Assembly (NCBI GenBank): GCA_964612675.1
Contig: CAZTDD010000013.1
Span: 1-64,000 of the forward strand
Length of the DNA: 64,000 nt
Direction: 5' to 3'
From: CAZTDD01 sp964612675
Lineage (GTDB): Bacteria; Hinthialibacterota; Hinthialibacteria; Hinthialibacterales; JAKPRU01
Of the stretch, positions 52,263 to 61,096 are shown one piece after another. Under the pieces are notes generated by a model. The model was not told the DNA's origin, ran no database searches, and saw only the letters and a program-made list of their open reading frames with translations. A program made the position numbers and the translations under genes. The stretch's first letter is position 1. The number at the start of each line of letters is the position of its first letter.

Positions 52263-53672
52263 TCACCGATCCCTGTCCGGCGCGTTGGGCGCATTGACCT
52301 TCGGCAACCAGGCCCCAAGTTCATCCTTGGTATCTCGATAGCGAGGCTGATCCGCGAGGTTGGTCCACTCCAGCGGATCGTTGGTGTGATCGTACAGCTC
52401 CTCCGTGCCGTCCGCGTACCGAATATACCGCCATCGCTCCGACCGAACGCTGTGGTTGTTGCGTCCGTGGGTTGTGAGGGCCGGGCGGTCCCATTCGGCG
52501 CGCGGGTTGTCGAGCAATGGAACCAGGCTGGCGCCTTCCCATACTGTTCTGGGTGTGAGACCGCATAGATCAGACAGTGTCGGGTAGATATCGAGCAATG
52601 TGACCGTCCGTTCGCAACGTTTGCCTTTTCGTCTCGAATCCGGTACCGAAATAATCAAGGGACAGTGAGTTGCCTCTTCCCATAGTGCGAATTTCCGCCA
52701 ATGCAGTTTCTCGCCCAGGTGCCAACCGTGATCGCCCCATAACACGATAATCGTGTTATCCGCATAGGGACTCCTGTCCAGCGCGTCGAGAAGCCTGCCG
52801 ACATTTGTGTCGGTAAAGGAGATCGAAGCCAGGTAGCCGGAAACCGCTTTTCGCCAGTTGTTGGTCTCGGTAACGTTCTTATGATCCTTCAGCCTGGCCA
52901 TTCTCCTACCCGCTGGAGGCACATCGTCCAGATCGTCCTCGTTCACATTCGGGAGTGTGATTTCTTCCGGCGGATAGAGGTCGAAGTACTCCGGAGGGAC
53001 ATACCACGGCAGGTGCGGGCGAAACAGCCCGCAGGCGAGGAAAAACGGTTTGCTGTGATCCTGCTGTAGGAAGTCGATCCCCCACCGGACGACTTTCGTA
53101 TCGTCCATTTCTTCATCGGAGACATTGACCGGCCCCCAGTCGAAATGGGCGGTGTTGGGGATACCGTTCACCGGTCTGTTTTCCGGCTGCGGGTCGCCTC
53201 CTTTTGGAATATATTTGTGCCAGCTGTCTTCGTCCTGCGAATAGCGGCCATGGAATATCTTTCCGCGTCCGTACACCTTGTATCCGTGGTCTTTGAAGTG
53301 CTGCGGAAGTGTGACCGCGTCGGGCATCACCGGCCGCCAGGGTTGTCGGTTGGTATAGACCCCGGAGGTGGATGGACGAATCCCGGTCAAGAGGCTGGCG
53401 CGTGACGGGTTGCATGCCGGGGCCGAGCAATAGGTCCGTGTGAACAACACACCGCGTTGCGCCAGACGGTCGATGTTGGGGGTTTTGACATCGGGATGAC
53501 CGCCCAGACAGCCGGTCCAGTCGTTCAAATCATCGATGGCGATAAAAAGGACGTTATAGGGTTTCCCGTTTCCCGCGCTTGTGCGGACGTTCTGAAACCC
53601 GCACCCTGCGAGCGCCGTACCGGCAGCCCCATATATCGATTGTCGAAGAAACTCTCGTCGGCCATGTGTCAT
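52263..53672 (-). CDS. Secreted sulfatase (iduronate-2-sulfatase-like)
   Basis: A 469-residue exported arylsulfatase-superfamily enzyme. The N-terminus has both a twin-arginine R-R-E-F-L-R and a lipobox L-A-G-C24, so it may be a Tat-exported lipoprotein. The catalytic motif C87-N-P-S-R-A-S fits C-x-P-S-R, where Cys is converted to formylglycine; metal ligands include Asp47-Asp48 and G-D-H-G. It resembles family S1 iduronate-2-sulfatases (subfamily S1_7 style). A maturation enzyme is not in the window. It starts within the stop of the upstream hydrolase (ATGA), so they are an operon. It points to sulfated polysaccharide as a nutrient. Confidence 0.92.
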   Translation of the reverse strand: MTHGRREFLRQSIYGAAGTALAGCGFQNVRTSAGNGKPYNVLFIAIDDLNDWTGCLGGHPDVKTPNIDRLAQRGVLFTRTYCSAPACNPSRASLLTGIRPSTSGVYTNRQPWRPVMPDAVTLPQHFKDHGYKVYGRGKIFHGRYSQDEDSWHKYIPKGGDPQPENRPVNGIPNTAHFDWGPVNVSDEEMDDTKVVRWGIDFLQQDHSKPFFLACGLFRPHLPWYVPPEYFDLYPPEEITLPNVNEDDLDDVPPAGRRMARLKDHKNVTETNNWRKAVSGYLASISFTDTNVGRLLDALDRSPYADNTIIVLWGDHGWHLGEKLHWRKFALWEEATHCPLIISVPDSRRKGKRCERTVTLLDIYPTLSDLCGLTPRTVWEGASLVPLLDNPRAEWDRPALTTHGRNNHSVRSERWRYIRYADGTEELYDHTNDPLEWTNLADQPRYRDTKDELGAWLPKVNAPNAPDRDR

Positions 53673-54535
53673 GATGGGTCTCCTTTTAGGCCTGCCTCTA
53701 CCAGAAACCGGCGAATTCCGTCGGTATAGACTTCTCCCGAATCGATGAAGCCGCCGTTATGACCGCCGGTGATTTCCAGGAACATCTTCGGTTCGGAAGC
53801 AGCCTCGAAAAGCGCTTGGCCGTGGTGATAAGGAATGATGTCATCTTCAGGACTGTGAATAACAAGCACAGGACATACAACACGCGGGATTTTGGACAGC
53901 GAATCATACTGCATGGTCACAATCCAAGAGACCGGCAAAAACGGATAAACCTCTTTGCCCACCGCGATTGTCGAAGTAAAACTGCTCTCAACAATCAATG
54001 CCGCCGCATCGTCGACTTTCGACGCCAAATCCACCGCCACAGCACCCCCAAGCGACCTGCCGAAAATCACAACTTGATCGGATGTGGTTTTTGCATAATC
54101 AAACGCCGCCCGCGTATCCATATAGGTTCCTTCTTCACTCGGACGACCGTTACTCCGCCCATACCCGCGATAGTCGAAAATCAAAACATTTAATCCTAAT
54201 TCGTGAAAAAGACGGATGGATTCCAGACGATGACTGATGTTCCCGGCGTTCCCATGACAGAAAAGCAAAGTAGCGGATGCATTTTCGCTTGGAATAAACC
54301 AGGCATGGATTTTCACTCCATCCTCGGCAGTCAAACTCACATCGGTATAGGTAAGACCGATATCGCTGGGCTTGGCGTCGAGTGTTCGGGAGGGAATATA
54401 CAGATTGACACGCTCGAATGCCCGCAGCGCCCAATACAAAACAATCAAAAGAACAATGATACTGAGAGCTGTGGTCACTTTGCGCCTCCGTGGTTGCTCT
54501 ACATTCTGCTCCGAGGACATCATATCAGCACCCAA
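53669..54535 (-). CDS. Membrane-anchored alpha/beta-hydrolase (ABHD12/13-like)
   Basis: A 288-residue alpha/beta-hydrolase with one N-terminal membrane segment (about 23-38), so the catalytic part is likely periplasmic. Motifs are F-C-H-G-N-A-G-N (oxyanion), F-D-Y-R-G-Y-G-R-S, nucleophile G-R-S-L-G-G, Asp in S-P-E-D-D and His in G-G-H-N-G-G-F. This pattern is typical of BEM46/ABHD13 serine peptidase/esterase relatives. It overlaps the sulfatase start by 4 bp and so precedes it in the transcript. A substrate linked to the sulfatase's is plausible but unproven. Confidence 0.87.
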   Translation of the reverse strand: MGADMMSSEQNVEQPRRRKVTTALSIIVLLIVLYWALRAFERVNLYIPSRTLDAKPSDIGLTYTDVSLTAEDGVKIHAWFIPSENASATLLFCHGNAGNISHRLESIRLFHELGLNVLIFDYRGYGRSNGRPSEEGTYMDTRAAFDYAKTTSDQVVIFGRSLGGAVAVDLASKVDDAAALIVESSFTSTIAVGKEVYPFLPVSWIVTMQYDSLSKIPRVVCPVLVIHSPEDDIIPYHHGQALFEAASEPKMFLEITGGHNGGFIDSGEVYTDGIRRFLVEAGLKGDPS

Positions 54536-54584
54536 ATTGGAAGCGTGTATTCAAAGAGTCCGCCGGCATTTACGAATTCCCACC

Positions 54585-56510
54585 TCACGCCGCTCGATAG
54601 GTTTCCGAAGTTTCCACAAGTGTCCGGGCAGCGTGGCGCAAGAGCCACCAACCCGCGAGAACCACAAGAACGCAATGAACGAGCAAAAATAGGATTCCAG
54701 CGCCTGCCACCTCGGTAAATGGATGGGAAAGCCGTAACCCCATTAGATTGATGCTTCCGCTGGGAAAAAGTGAAGAAATAATCGTGAGTGGACTCGCCAA
54801 AATAAAAGGAAGCGTACCCCATGACGACGAGAGCAGACTTACCATCGACTCCCCCGAATCATTCCAATTGGACGGCGCTTCGCCGGAAAAAAGATGGACA
54901 CAAAAAAGAGGGACAAGAATAAATCCCAACACCAGCAACGACGAAACCAGCAGCGCGACATTCGACTTGGGATATTTTACCGAGCAATAAAGACTGATCG
55001 ACGTATAAAAAAACAACGAACTGATTAACAGAAGAGGATAGAACATCAGCGCGACAAGGTCGCTGAATCGAGCGATCAAATCAACGTCATAATCGAACCA
55101 CGCCGCGATCATCACAACAACCATTCCCGGCAGATACAGAGTCAACGCCAGGATCAAACTCGAAAGAAAACTGGTGCGATATTTGGCAAGAAGAATATTC
55201 TGCGGTGTGAGCATGGTCACCCGCAACATGTCCAGTGTATTTCTCTCATATTCGGAAGACACCGCGGTCGCGGCCAGTGGAACGGTGAACAATGCGGCGG
55301 CAAGATACGGCAGCGAAAGAAACAACCATGAACCTTTGAAGGACGCCAAAGGTAAAGTGATGATCGAGATCATCAAGGCGACATACAGCAGCCGCAGCAT
55401 CACATCGATGTGTCCCAACCACTGAACCCGTTGTTCCAACAGGTATACGGGATTGTGGTCTTCATCGAACATCCCGCTCTTTACCGCAACACCGCGCGCT
55501 TTGACATCTTCATTCACGAACGATGACGATTCCTGAATTTCCTCCAGACTCTCCTTACGCGGTCCCGGACCTTCAACCACATGCCACATCCGCCACCGGG
55601 CAACGGCAAAACACACAAGCGCGATCGTTCCACTGATAAGCGCGAAACTCAAAACCGGCCCTCCCAACAGGAATTCGCCCTGTCCGGGACCCGAAGATTG
55701 TACGTTGATCCCAAATACCCGCAGCGGTAAACCCCATGTTCGGGCGGATGTCTCAGGGAACAGCAAATGTCCCAGCGCGGCAAACGGGCTGAACCAGTCC
55801 CAATCCCCCAGAACTCCCGGCCGGTTCTCCCAACTCATTTTTGTGATGTAGTGCCACACCGAGGCATGATAGGGAAGAATGATCGCAAAAAAGAAAATCA
55901 GGCCGAATGCAAGAAGATAAACCTCGTAAACATGTCGGAAAAAAGCCGAGCAGAAAAGTCCAACCGAACCGTACAACAACGACGCCGAAATCAAAATAAT
56001 GTATGCCCCCGCGACTTCCTGACCGGACAGCCCTCCTGCTAGAAAACAAAGCGCCATCACCGGCGCGGCACCCAAAAGCAGCAGAACCAGGAACGCCATC
56101 GAGGAGACCAGTTTCTGGAAGAGAATCCGCGAGAGACTCACCGGAGACGAAACAAGAAGACCAAGCGTTCCCCGTTCGCATTCTCCCGCGATAGCGGGCG
56201 CTGTCAGAAACGGTGTCAAAATGGTGAGGATAAAGAGTTGGCCCCGTGCAAGATTGTGGAACAAGAGTTTGCCCGCGAGGGAGGGATTTATGGACTGCGT
56301 CTCGCCCAGTATCCACGCTCCTGCAAACCGCCCCCAGCTATCCAGAAGGAAAAGAAGCAAGCCTGTCAGAAAGAGAAAGAGACACCAGAAAGCCTTCCGG
56401 CTGCGAAGAAATCCTTTTACCTCGCGAGAAAAGACCGGCCAGGACGTGACCGGCCCCCGCAGGTCGTCCTTAGAGACTTTGGAAAATCCCGGCAGAACCA
56501 TTAAGGGCAT
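54585..56510 (-). CDS. ABC-2 type transporter permease, double-size
   Basis: A 641-residue permease with about twelve membrane segments in two halves of similar design. Each half contains a short E-x-x-x-G-T-L/E-R-N-T-L signature after the first helices: G-E-C-E-R-G-T-L-G-L-L and S-E-Y-E-R-N-T-L-D-M-L. A central charged cytoplasmic linker (about 300-350) joins them. It is probably the partner of the ATPase at 59419, though encoded on the opposite strand with the 859-residue protein between. Substrate is unknown; such ABC-2 systems export polysaccharide, lipids or ions (NatB-like). A start at 56510 matches the first helix region. Confidence 0.85.
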   Translation of the reverse strand: MPLMVLPGFSKVSKDDLRGPVTSWPVFSREVKGFLRSRKAFWCLFLFLTGLLLFLLDSWGRFAGAWILGETQSINPSLAGKLLFHNLARGQLFILTILTPFLTAPAIAGECERGTLGLLVSSPVSLSRILFQKLVSSMAFLVLLLLGAAPVMALCFLAGGLSGQEVAGAYIILISASLLYGSVGLFCSAFFRHVYEVYLLAFGLIFFFAIILPYHASVWHYITKMSWENRPGVLGDWDWFSPFAALGHLLFPETSARTWGLPLRVFGINVQSSGPGQGEFLLGGPVLSFALISGTIALVCFAVARWRMWHVVEGPGPRKESLEEIQESSSFVNEDVKARGVAVKSGMFDEDHNPVYLLEQRVQWLGHIDVMLRLLYVALMISIITLPLASFKGSWLFLSLPYLAAALFTVPLAATAVSSEYERNTLDMLRVTMLTPQNILLAKYRTSFLSSLILALTLYLPGMVVVMIAAWFDYDVDLIARFSDLVALMFYPLLLISSLFFYTSISLYCSVKYPKSNVALLVSSLLVLGFILVPLFCVHLFSGEAPSNWNDSGESMVSLLSSSWGTLPFILASPLTIISSLFPSGSINLMGLRLSHPFTEVAGAGILFLLVHCVLVVLAGWWLLRHAARTLVETSETYRAA

Positions 56511-56817
56511 TCCGATTCACCTGCTTGCTTCGAATGATGTAAGTTTGCTTCTCCCGGCCGTCGGCTCGGCGGGAGCCTCGCCCTCCCTGGACCTCGCCCT
56601 CCCTGGATCCCCACAGATCGGACAGGGCATCTCTAGAGTACCAAACCGGGCGATGGAGCCGGAGGGAATGCCGTTTCTGATCCGACGAATGGGAGTTCCA
56701 GCGCCGGAAAAAATCCTCTCCCTGCACGAGGCGGCGAAACGAGGTTATGATCTGCTGACAGAGAAGCAAGATCAGACTACCCTAACTGCAAAGTGCAGAT
56801 ACGCGGCGGGGTGAAAT
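56511..56817. other. Divergent intergenic region with repeat core
   Basis: This 307-bp spacer between the permease and the 859-residue protein should hold promoters for both. At about 56563-56600 it carries the right half of the MITE internal arm (CGGCTCGGCGGGAGCCTCGC), followed by a duplicated CCTCGCCCTCCCTGG. No gene is supported; a frame open on both strands across it shows no family features. Confidence 0.6.
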
Positions 56818-59397
56818 GTGCCAACGTCCGATCCGTTCACAGGTCTCTGGAAATCGATGACTGCAAACGGAACCCTCCTGCTTCTTGCGCGACTGGTGGT
56901 GCTGGGATGTGTGGTTGCTCTTGGCGTTCAGGGCGCTACCCAGCCCGAAGAACAAGAAGACCTTCCTGTACAAACAACACTCGTTCTGGGATTCGATCCG
57001 GACCTACCCATTCGACGAGTGAATTCCTGGACTCCTGTTTCCGCCCTGCTTGAAAACAACGGCGACCCGATCAAAGGGCAACTCGTCGCACAGGTCTTCT
57101 ACGGGGAACTCGCCACAGACATGACCTATTCCTGCCCCGTGGACCTGCCCACGGGATCGAGAAAGGTCTATCGATTGTCTGTGTTTCTCTCGGGGGAGGG
57201 CGTTGAGGTGCAGGTTCGGCTGGACTATGACGACAAAGAATTCGTGCTCGGACAACTGGCCGCCCCACCGCTCGATGATAATTTCGAAATCGTAGCCGCC
57301 CTTACCGACCAGCGCGACAGTCTCGATTTCATGGGGACGGTATGGGATGAGCTCGCGGAAGAAGGCACGACGCGGCGGATGCTGTATACACAGCCACGAA
57401 ACCTGCCGTCGGAATGGATCGCCTACCAGGGTCTGGACACATTGGTCTGGGCGAGAGGTCCATCCGATCCCCCCGTTCAGCCCGAGCAACTTGCCGCATT
57501 TCGGCAATGGTTGACCATGGGTGGGCGGCTTGTCGTGTTCGTTGGGTCGTTACGGCAGGAGCTGGCTGATTCGCCATGGAGCGAGTATCTTCCTATCGAT
57601 CTCACAGGAACCGAAACCTTGGCAGCGGGTCGCCTTTTCGAAGGACCGGCGCTGCACGAGCCCGAGCCGATACAGCGACCGCTTGTGATTTCTGTCGGCC
57701 GGGTCCTGGAATCGTTGAATCCGAGAGTCCTATTGCGGTGCGGCGATATTCCTGTCGCTCTCGAAGCCGAGTGGGGTGCGGGCTCGGTGATCTATTGTGC
57801 CTTCGAGCCGCAAACCGGTCTGTTCGCCGCGGAACCGACCTCGCTTCACCTGTGGGATATTCTGCTGGCTGGATTGGGCAGTCTGCCGGTTTCTGTCACA
57901 ACCCAAATGGATCCGACAGTCTCCTACCTTCTGCGATCCCAGCTGCAGGCGGAATTGCCCAGTGCCTGGTTTATCGCCGGTTTTTTGGGACTTTACATCA
58001 TTCTGGTTGTTCCACTGAACTATCTTGTCTTTCGCCGACTCAAGAGGCTGGAATGGGCCTGGCTCATGGTTCCGGTCTGGGCAATCATTTTCAGCGTCGC
58101 GGCATACTACATCGGCGCGATCTACCAGCGCGGCGCAGTAAGCTACACAGAACTCAGTGTGATCGAGACGTTTCCTGAAAGTACGCATGGGCGCTCGACA
58201 TCGTACATGTCGATCTACTCGCCGGTCCGAAGTTGGTACAACGTCAAATTCGCAAATCGTGACGTGTTCCCGTTGGTCGTCACAGAGATGAACACGGAGA
58301 GCACAGCTCTATCCGTATCTCCGGTTGATTCGTTGTCGGTGCAGTACGGTCCAGACACAACAGTAATCGAGGATGTCCTTATCCACCATTGGTCGCAACG
58401 AGTCGTCAAGGCGGCGCACAATACGGAGATGGGGAAAGGGCTGAAGATTGACCTTCGCTGGGAAGGCTCCCGCTTGCGGGGCGAAATCGCAAACCAAACG
58501 CCGTACACCATCCGCAGACCGACGCTTTACGTAATGGATCGCCGGTACAATCTTGGCAGACGGCTGGAATCGGGCGACACGTGCTCGATACCGGAGTCGT
58601 TTCAGCCCTATGACGCCGAACAGGTGGAGGAAGAGATTTTCAACGTGGGTCGGCGGCGATTTCGGCCACGACGGTGGGAATTGGATCTTGGCGTCGTCTA
58701 TCGGTATTGGCTGGATGCCGATCCCTTCGGAAGACGGTTTTCGCTTGTCACCGGGGATGTCGACAGATTGCTGCTTCGTCCGGAGCTGGGGCGACCTGTC
58801 GATCAGGAGACCGGCCGAGCGCTTCTCGCGGTATTATTCAACACCTACAGTTGGCCGAGAGGTGTCTTCACGATTCCGTCTGACAGCTGGCATTTCGAAA
58901 GTCTTTTCGCGACCGGAACGCCGTTTGTCGCCCCGAGTCTTGATAAGACCTATCAGATATCGTCAGAAGAATCGATTGAATACGCGATGCTCACCGATTT
59001 CAATGTACGCGGTGCACAGGTTCGGGGGCTTCGAATCACACCTGTCGTAAGAGAACTCCGCTATCAAGGCCCGGAGCCGCAGAGATTCCGCGGAAGACTC
59101 CCTTCACAGCGTCCGCGCGGACGCCCCATCAGCGACCCCGACGATTTCCCTGTTTTCTATATACGCAACACCCACACAAAGGAGTGGAGACCGATTCAGT
59201 GGAAATTAACGGATTCGGGAAACGTGACCGGTGATGATATCGGGGATCCGCATATGTATGTCAAGCTTCGAAGCGGAAGCCTGTTCATCCGTGCCGAGAA
59301 TCCTTCGGAGGAAACCATTGAGATTACGGAAGATTCCCTGAAAATCGAACTGGATGTGGAATACCCCGGCTCCGCCGGAGGCGGTGGAATCCTGTAA
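56818..59397 (+). CDS. 859-residue ABC-associated membrane protein
   Basis: A large protein of unrecognised family. A signal-anchor (about 19-40) is followed by a mainly beta-rich extracytoplasmic part with a region (about 150-340) like the ligand-binding DUF4350/GldG-type domains that accompany ABC-2 exporters: L-A-A-F-R-Q-W-L-T-M-G-G-R-L-V-V-F. Two membrane segments lie at about 384-404 and 413-433, then another 420 residues of probable extracytoplasmic sequence. The start is GTG at 56818; an ATG at 56860 is an alternative. It lies 21 bp before the ATPase gene and is likely cotranscribed, so it may be an accessory subunit. Confidence 0.68.
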   Translation: MPTSDPFTGLWKSMTANGTLLLLARLVVLGCVVALGVQGATQPEEQEDLPVQTTLVLGFDPDLPIRRVNSWTPVSALLENNGDPIKGQLVAQVFYGELATDMTYSCPVDLPTGSRKVYRLSVFLSGEGVEVQVRLDYDDKEFVLGQLAAPPLDDNFEIVAALTDQRDSLDFMGTVWDELAEEGTTRRMLYTQPRNLPSEWIAYQGLDTLVWARGPSDPPVQPEQLAAFRQWLTMGGRLVVFVGSLRQELADSPWSEYLPIDLTGTETLAAGRLFEGPALHEPEPIQRPLVISVGRVLESLNPRVLLRCGDIPVALEAEWGAGSVIYCAFEPQTGLFAAEPTSLHLWDILLAGLGSLPVSVTTQMDPTVSYLLRSQLQAELPSAWFIAGFLGLYIILVVPLNYLVFRRLKRLEWAWLMVPVWAIIFSVAAYYIGAIYQRGAVSYTELSVIETFPESTHGRSTSYMSIYSPVRSWYNVKFANRDVFPLVVTEMNTESTALSVSPVDSLSVQYGPDTTVIEDVLIHHWSQRVVKAAHNTEMGKGLKIDLRWEGSRLRGEIANQTPYTIRRPTLYVMDRRYNLGRRLESGDTCSIPESFQPYDAEQVEEEIFNVGRRRFRPRRWELDLGVVYRYWLDADPFGRRFSLVTGDVDRLLLRPELGRPVDQETGRALLAVLFNTYSWPRGVFTIPSDSWHFESLFATGTPFVAPSLDKTYQISSEESIEYAMLTDFNVRGAQVRGLRITPVVRELRYQGPEPQRFRGRLPSQRPRGRPISDPDDFPVFYIRNTHTKEWRPIQWKLTDSGNVTGDDIGDPHMYVKLRSGSLFIRAENPSEETIEITEDSLKIELDVEYPGSAGGGGIL

Positions 59398-59418
59398 GAA
59401 AAACCCACGAGGAACCCC

Positions 59419-60345
59419 ATGATACGAATTCATAAATTCACCAAGCGCTATGGCGATCTGACGGCGGTGAAGGACTTCAGTTTGACCGTGGAACAGGGGG
59501 ACATCTTTGGGTTCATCGGCCCCAACGGCGCCGGCAAAACAACAACGATCCGGTTTCTTGCTACGTTGCTGAAACCGACCTTCGGGGAAGCGTGGATCGA
59601 CGGGCACAGCGTCACCCGAGAACCGATGAAGGTACGTCACTCAATCGGCTACATGCCCGACTCGTTCGGCGTGTACGAAGGGATGCGAGTGTGGGAGTAT
59701 CTCGATTTTTTCGCCGCCGCATACAGCATCAAGAAAAACAAGCGGCGGGATATTATCCGTGATGTGATTCAGCTGCTCGATCTGGAGAACAAACAGGACG
59801 ATTTCGTCGAGGGATTGTCGCGCGGCATGAAACAGCGTCTCTGTCTCGCCAAAACGTTGCTGCACGACCCAAAAGTCCTGATTCTCGACGAACCCGCCTC
59901 GGGGCTCGACCCACGCGCCCGCCACTATATCAAGGAATTGCTCAAAGAACTCCAGCGGATGGGAAAAACCATCTTTATCTCCTCGCATATTCTCTCCGAA
60001 CTGGCCGACTGCTGCAACAAGATCGGCATTATGGAACGTGGGGTACTTTTGGCCGCCGGTGAAGTGAGACAGATCCTCAGCCAGGTTCGAGAGAACATGG
60101 TTTTGGAAGTGGAAATGCTGGAGGAATACCCGGAGGCGGAAGCAGTGTGTCGTGAGCATCCGGGGGTACAGAATGTCGAGATGTTGGGAACGATCATTCG
60201 GCTGGAATACGCCGGGGATATTCGCGAGATTCCGTCTCTTCAGAAACAGCTGCTGGATCGCGGCGCGCCGGTCCTGTTCTTCCGGGAAGTACCCGCGAAT
60301 CTGGAAGAAGTGTTTATGAAAGTCACGAAGGGCGAAGTGGCTTGA
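59419..60345 (+). CDS. ABC transporter ATP-binding protein
   Basis: A 308-residue CcmA/NatA-like ATPase. Walker A is G34-P-N-G-A-G-K-T41, the Q-loop is in S-I-G-Y-M-P-D, the signature is L-S-R-G-M-K-Q-R and Walker B is V-L-I-L-D-E-P, with the H-loop His in S-S-H-I-L-S. The C-terminal 80 residues are the usual extension of exporter ATPases. It should power the ABC-2 permease encoded at 54585. AAACCC/GAGGAACCCC precedes the ATG. The 859-residue membrane protein upstream is probably in the same transcript. Confidence 0.93.
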   Translation: MIRIHKFTKRYGDLTAVKDFSLTVEQGDIFGFIGPNGAGKTTTIRFLATLLKPTFGEAWIDGHSVTREPMKVRHSIGYMPDSFGVYEGMRVWEYLDFFAAAYSIKKNKRRDIIRDVIQLLDLENKQDDFVEGLSRGMKQRLCLAKTLLHDPKVLILDEPASGLDPRARHYIKELLKELQRMGKTIFISSHILSELADCCNKIGIMERGVLLAAGEVRQILSQVRENMVLEVEMLEEYPEAEAVCREHPGVQNVEMLGTIIRLEYAGDIREIPSLQKQLLDRGAPVLFFREVPANLEEVFMKVTKGEVA

Positions 60346-60389
60346 TGGGAGAACGATTTTGAAAGAGTGGACATCGAGAAGCGCCGTGC

Positions 60390-60617
60390 TCATCCGTTAT
60401 TCCCAGAACACGTCAACGCTTCGCTTTGGCGATCCAGCTCAGCAAGGGCGTTCTGAATCAGATCGACCTCCCGGGATTCGAAGTACGCCTCGCCGCATTG
60501 AGTACAAACCCAAGCAGGTACAGCGTCCCAGTGCACGTGATACCCGTTTCGGTCGATCGTGAAAGGTGCCGTTCCCTTCTCCATCTGACCTTTACAATGA
60601 ATGCACTCCATTATCAT
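60390..60617 (-). CDS. YgiT-type zinc-finger antitoxin-like protein
   Basis: A 75-residue protein with the YgiT/MqsA-type zinc finger: C-I-H-C-K-G and W-V-C-T-Q-C-G-E, then E-V-D-L-I-Q-N-A-L-A-E-L, the link to a helix-turn-helix domain that is missing here. Such short versions pair with DUF4258 proteins as antitoxin partners. The start at 60617 was chosen because its ATG overlaps the DUF4258 stop (ATGA); further in-frame ATGs follow. Being downstream of the toxin-like gene is the usual order for this pair. Confidence 0.82.
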   Translation of the reverse strand: MIMECIHCKGQMEKGTAPFTIDRNGYHVHWDAVPAWVCTQCGEAYFESREVDLIQNALAELDRQSEALTCSGNNG

Positions 60618-60931
60618 GACCTCATCCTGTAATCGCGAGTCCATCGCCGTTCGTCTGGGATATAGGCTGTGATTATCGCAAGGTACTCGTTCTTCGGCGA
60701 ACAGACAACGTGAATGGGGCGATCTTCGACACCAAATCCCAAAACGAGACAGCTATGCCCCCGACTATTGTCTGGACAATCCTCAATTACGTTACCCATT
60801 CTCACCACGTTTTCTACTTCACAATTTGAGATCATTCGATCCGACCTGGCCATCTGCCTGACAGCATGAGGCAGGAATAGCACTCTCTTTTCGGCCGCTT
60901 CTCTTATCTTCCGGAGGATTTCCTCGTGCAT
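60614..60931 (-). CDS. DUF4258 protein, toxin-like
   Basis: A 105-residue protein with the DUF4258 pattern: a basic N-terminus with F-L-P-H-A-V-R-Q-M-A-R-S-D-R-M-I, a strand region G-H-S-C-L-V-L-G-F-G-V, and the C-terminal I-I-T-A-Y-I-P-D-E-R-R-W. These proteins are predicted mRNA-interferase toxins of the RelE-like superfamily. The His and Arg residues in the first motif may be catalytic. Start at 60931 (M-H-E-E-I); an ATG at 60943 adds four residues. Together with the YgiT-like gene it makes the second complete toxin-antitoxin candidate here. Confidence 0.82.
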   Translation of the reverse strand: MHEEILRKIREAAEKRVLFLPHAVRQMARSDRMISNCEVENVVRMGNVIEDCPDNSRGHSCLVLGFGVEDRPIHVVCSPKNEYLAIITAYIPDERRWTRDYRMRS

Positions 60932-61096
60932 TCGCCCGATCACAAAACTTGTGACTTTACAGCTGGTATATTATCTCACAGAAGAGAAGAAAGAAACCGA
61001 CTGTCTCCAGTTCCGGTAGGAAACATTACTCGGCTCTGACTGTCTCTGTAAAATCTCCGGTACCGTCAAAAACTACATCTGGGATGGGGTTCGGTC

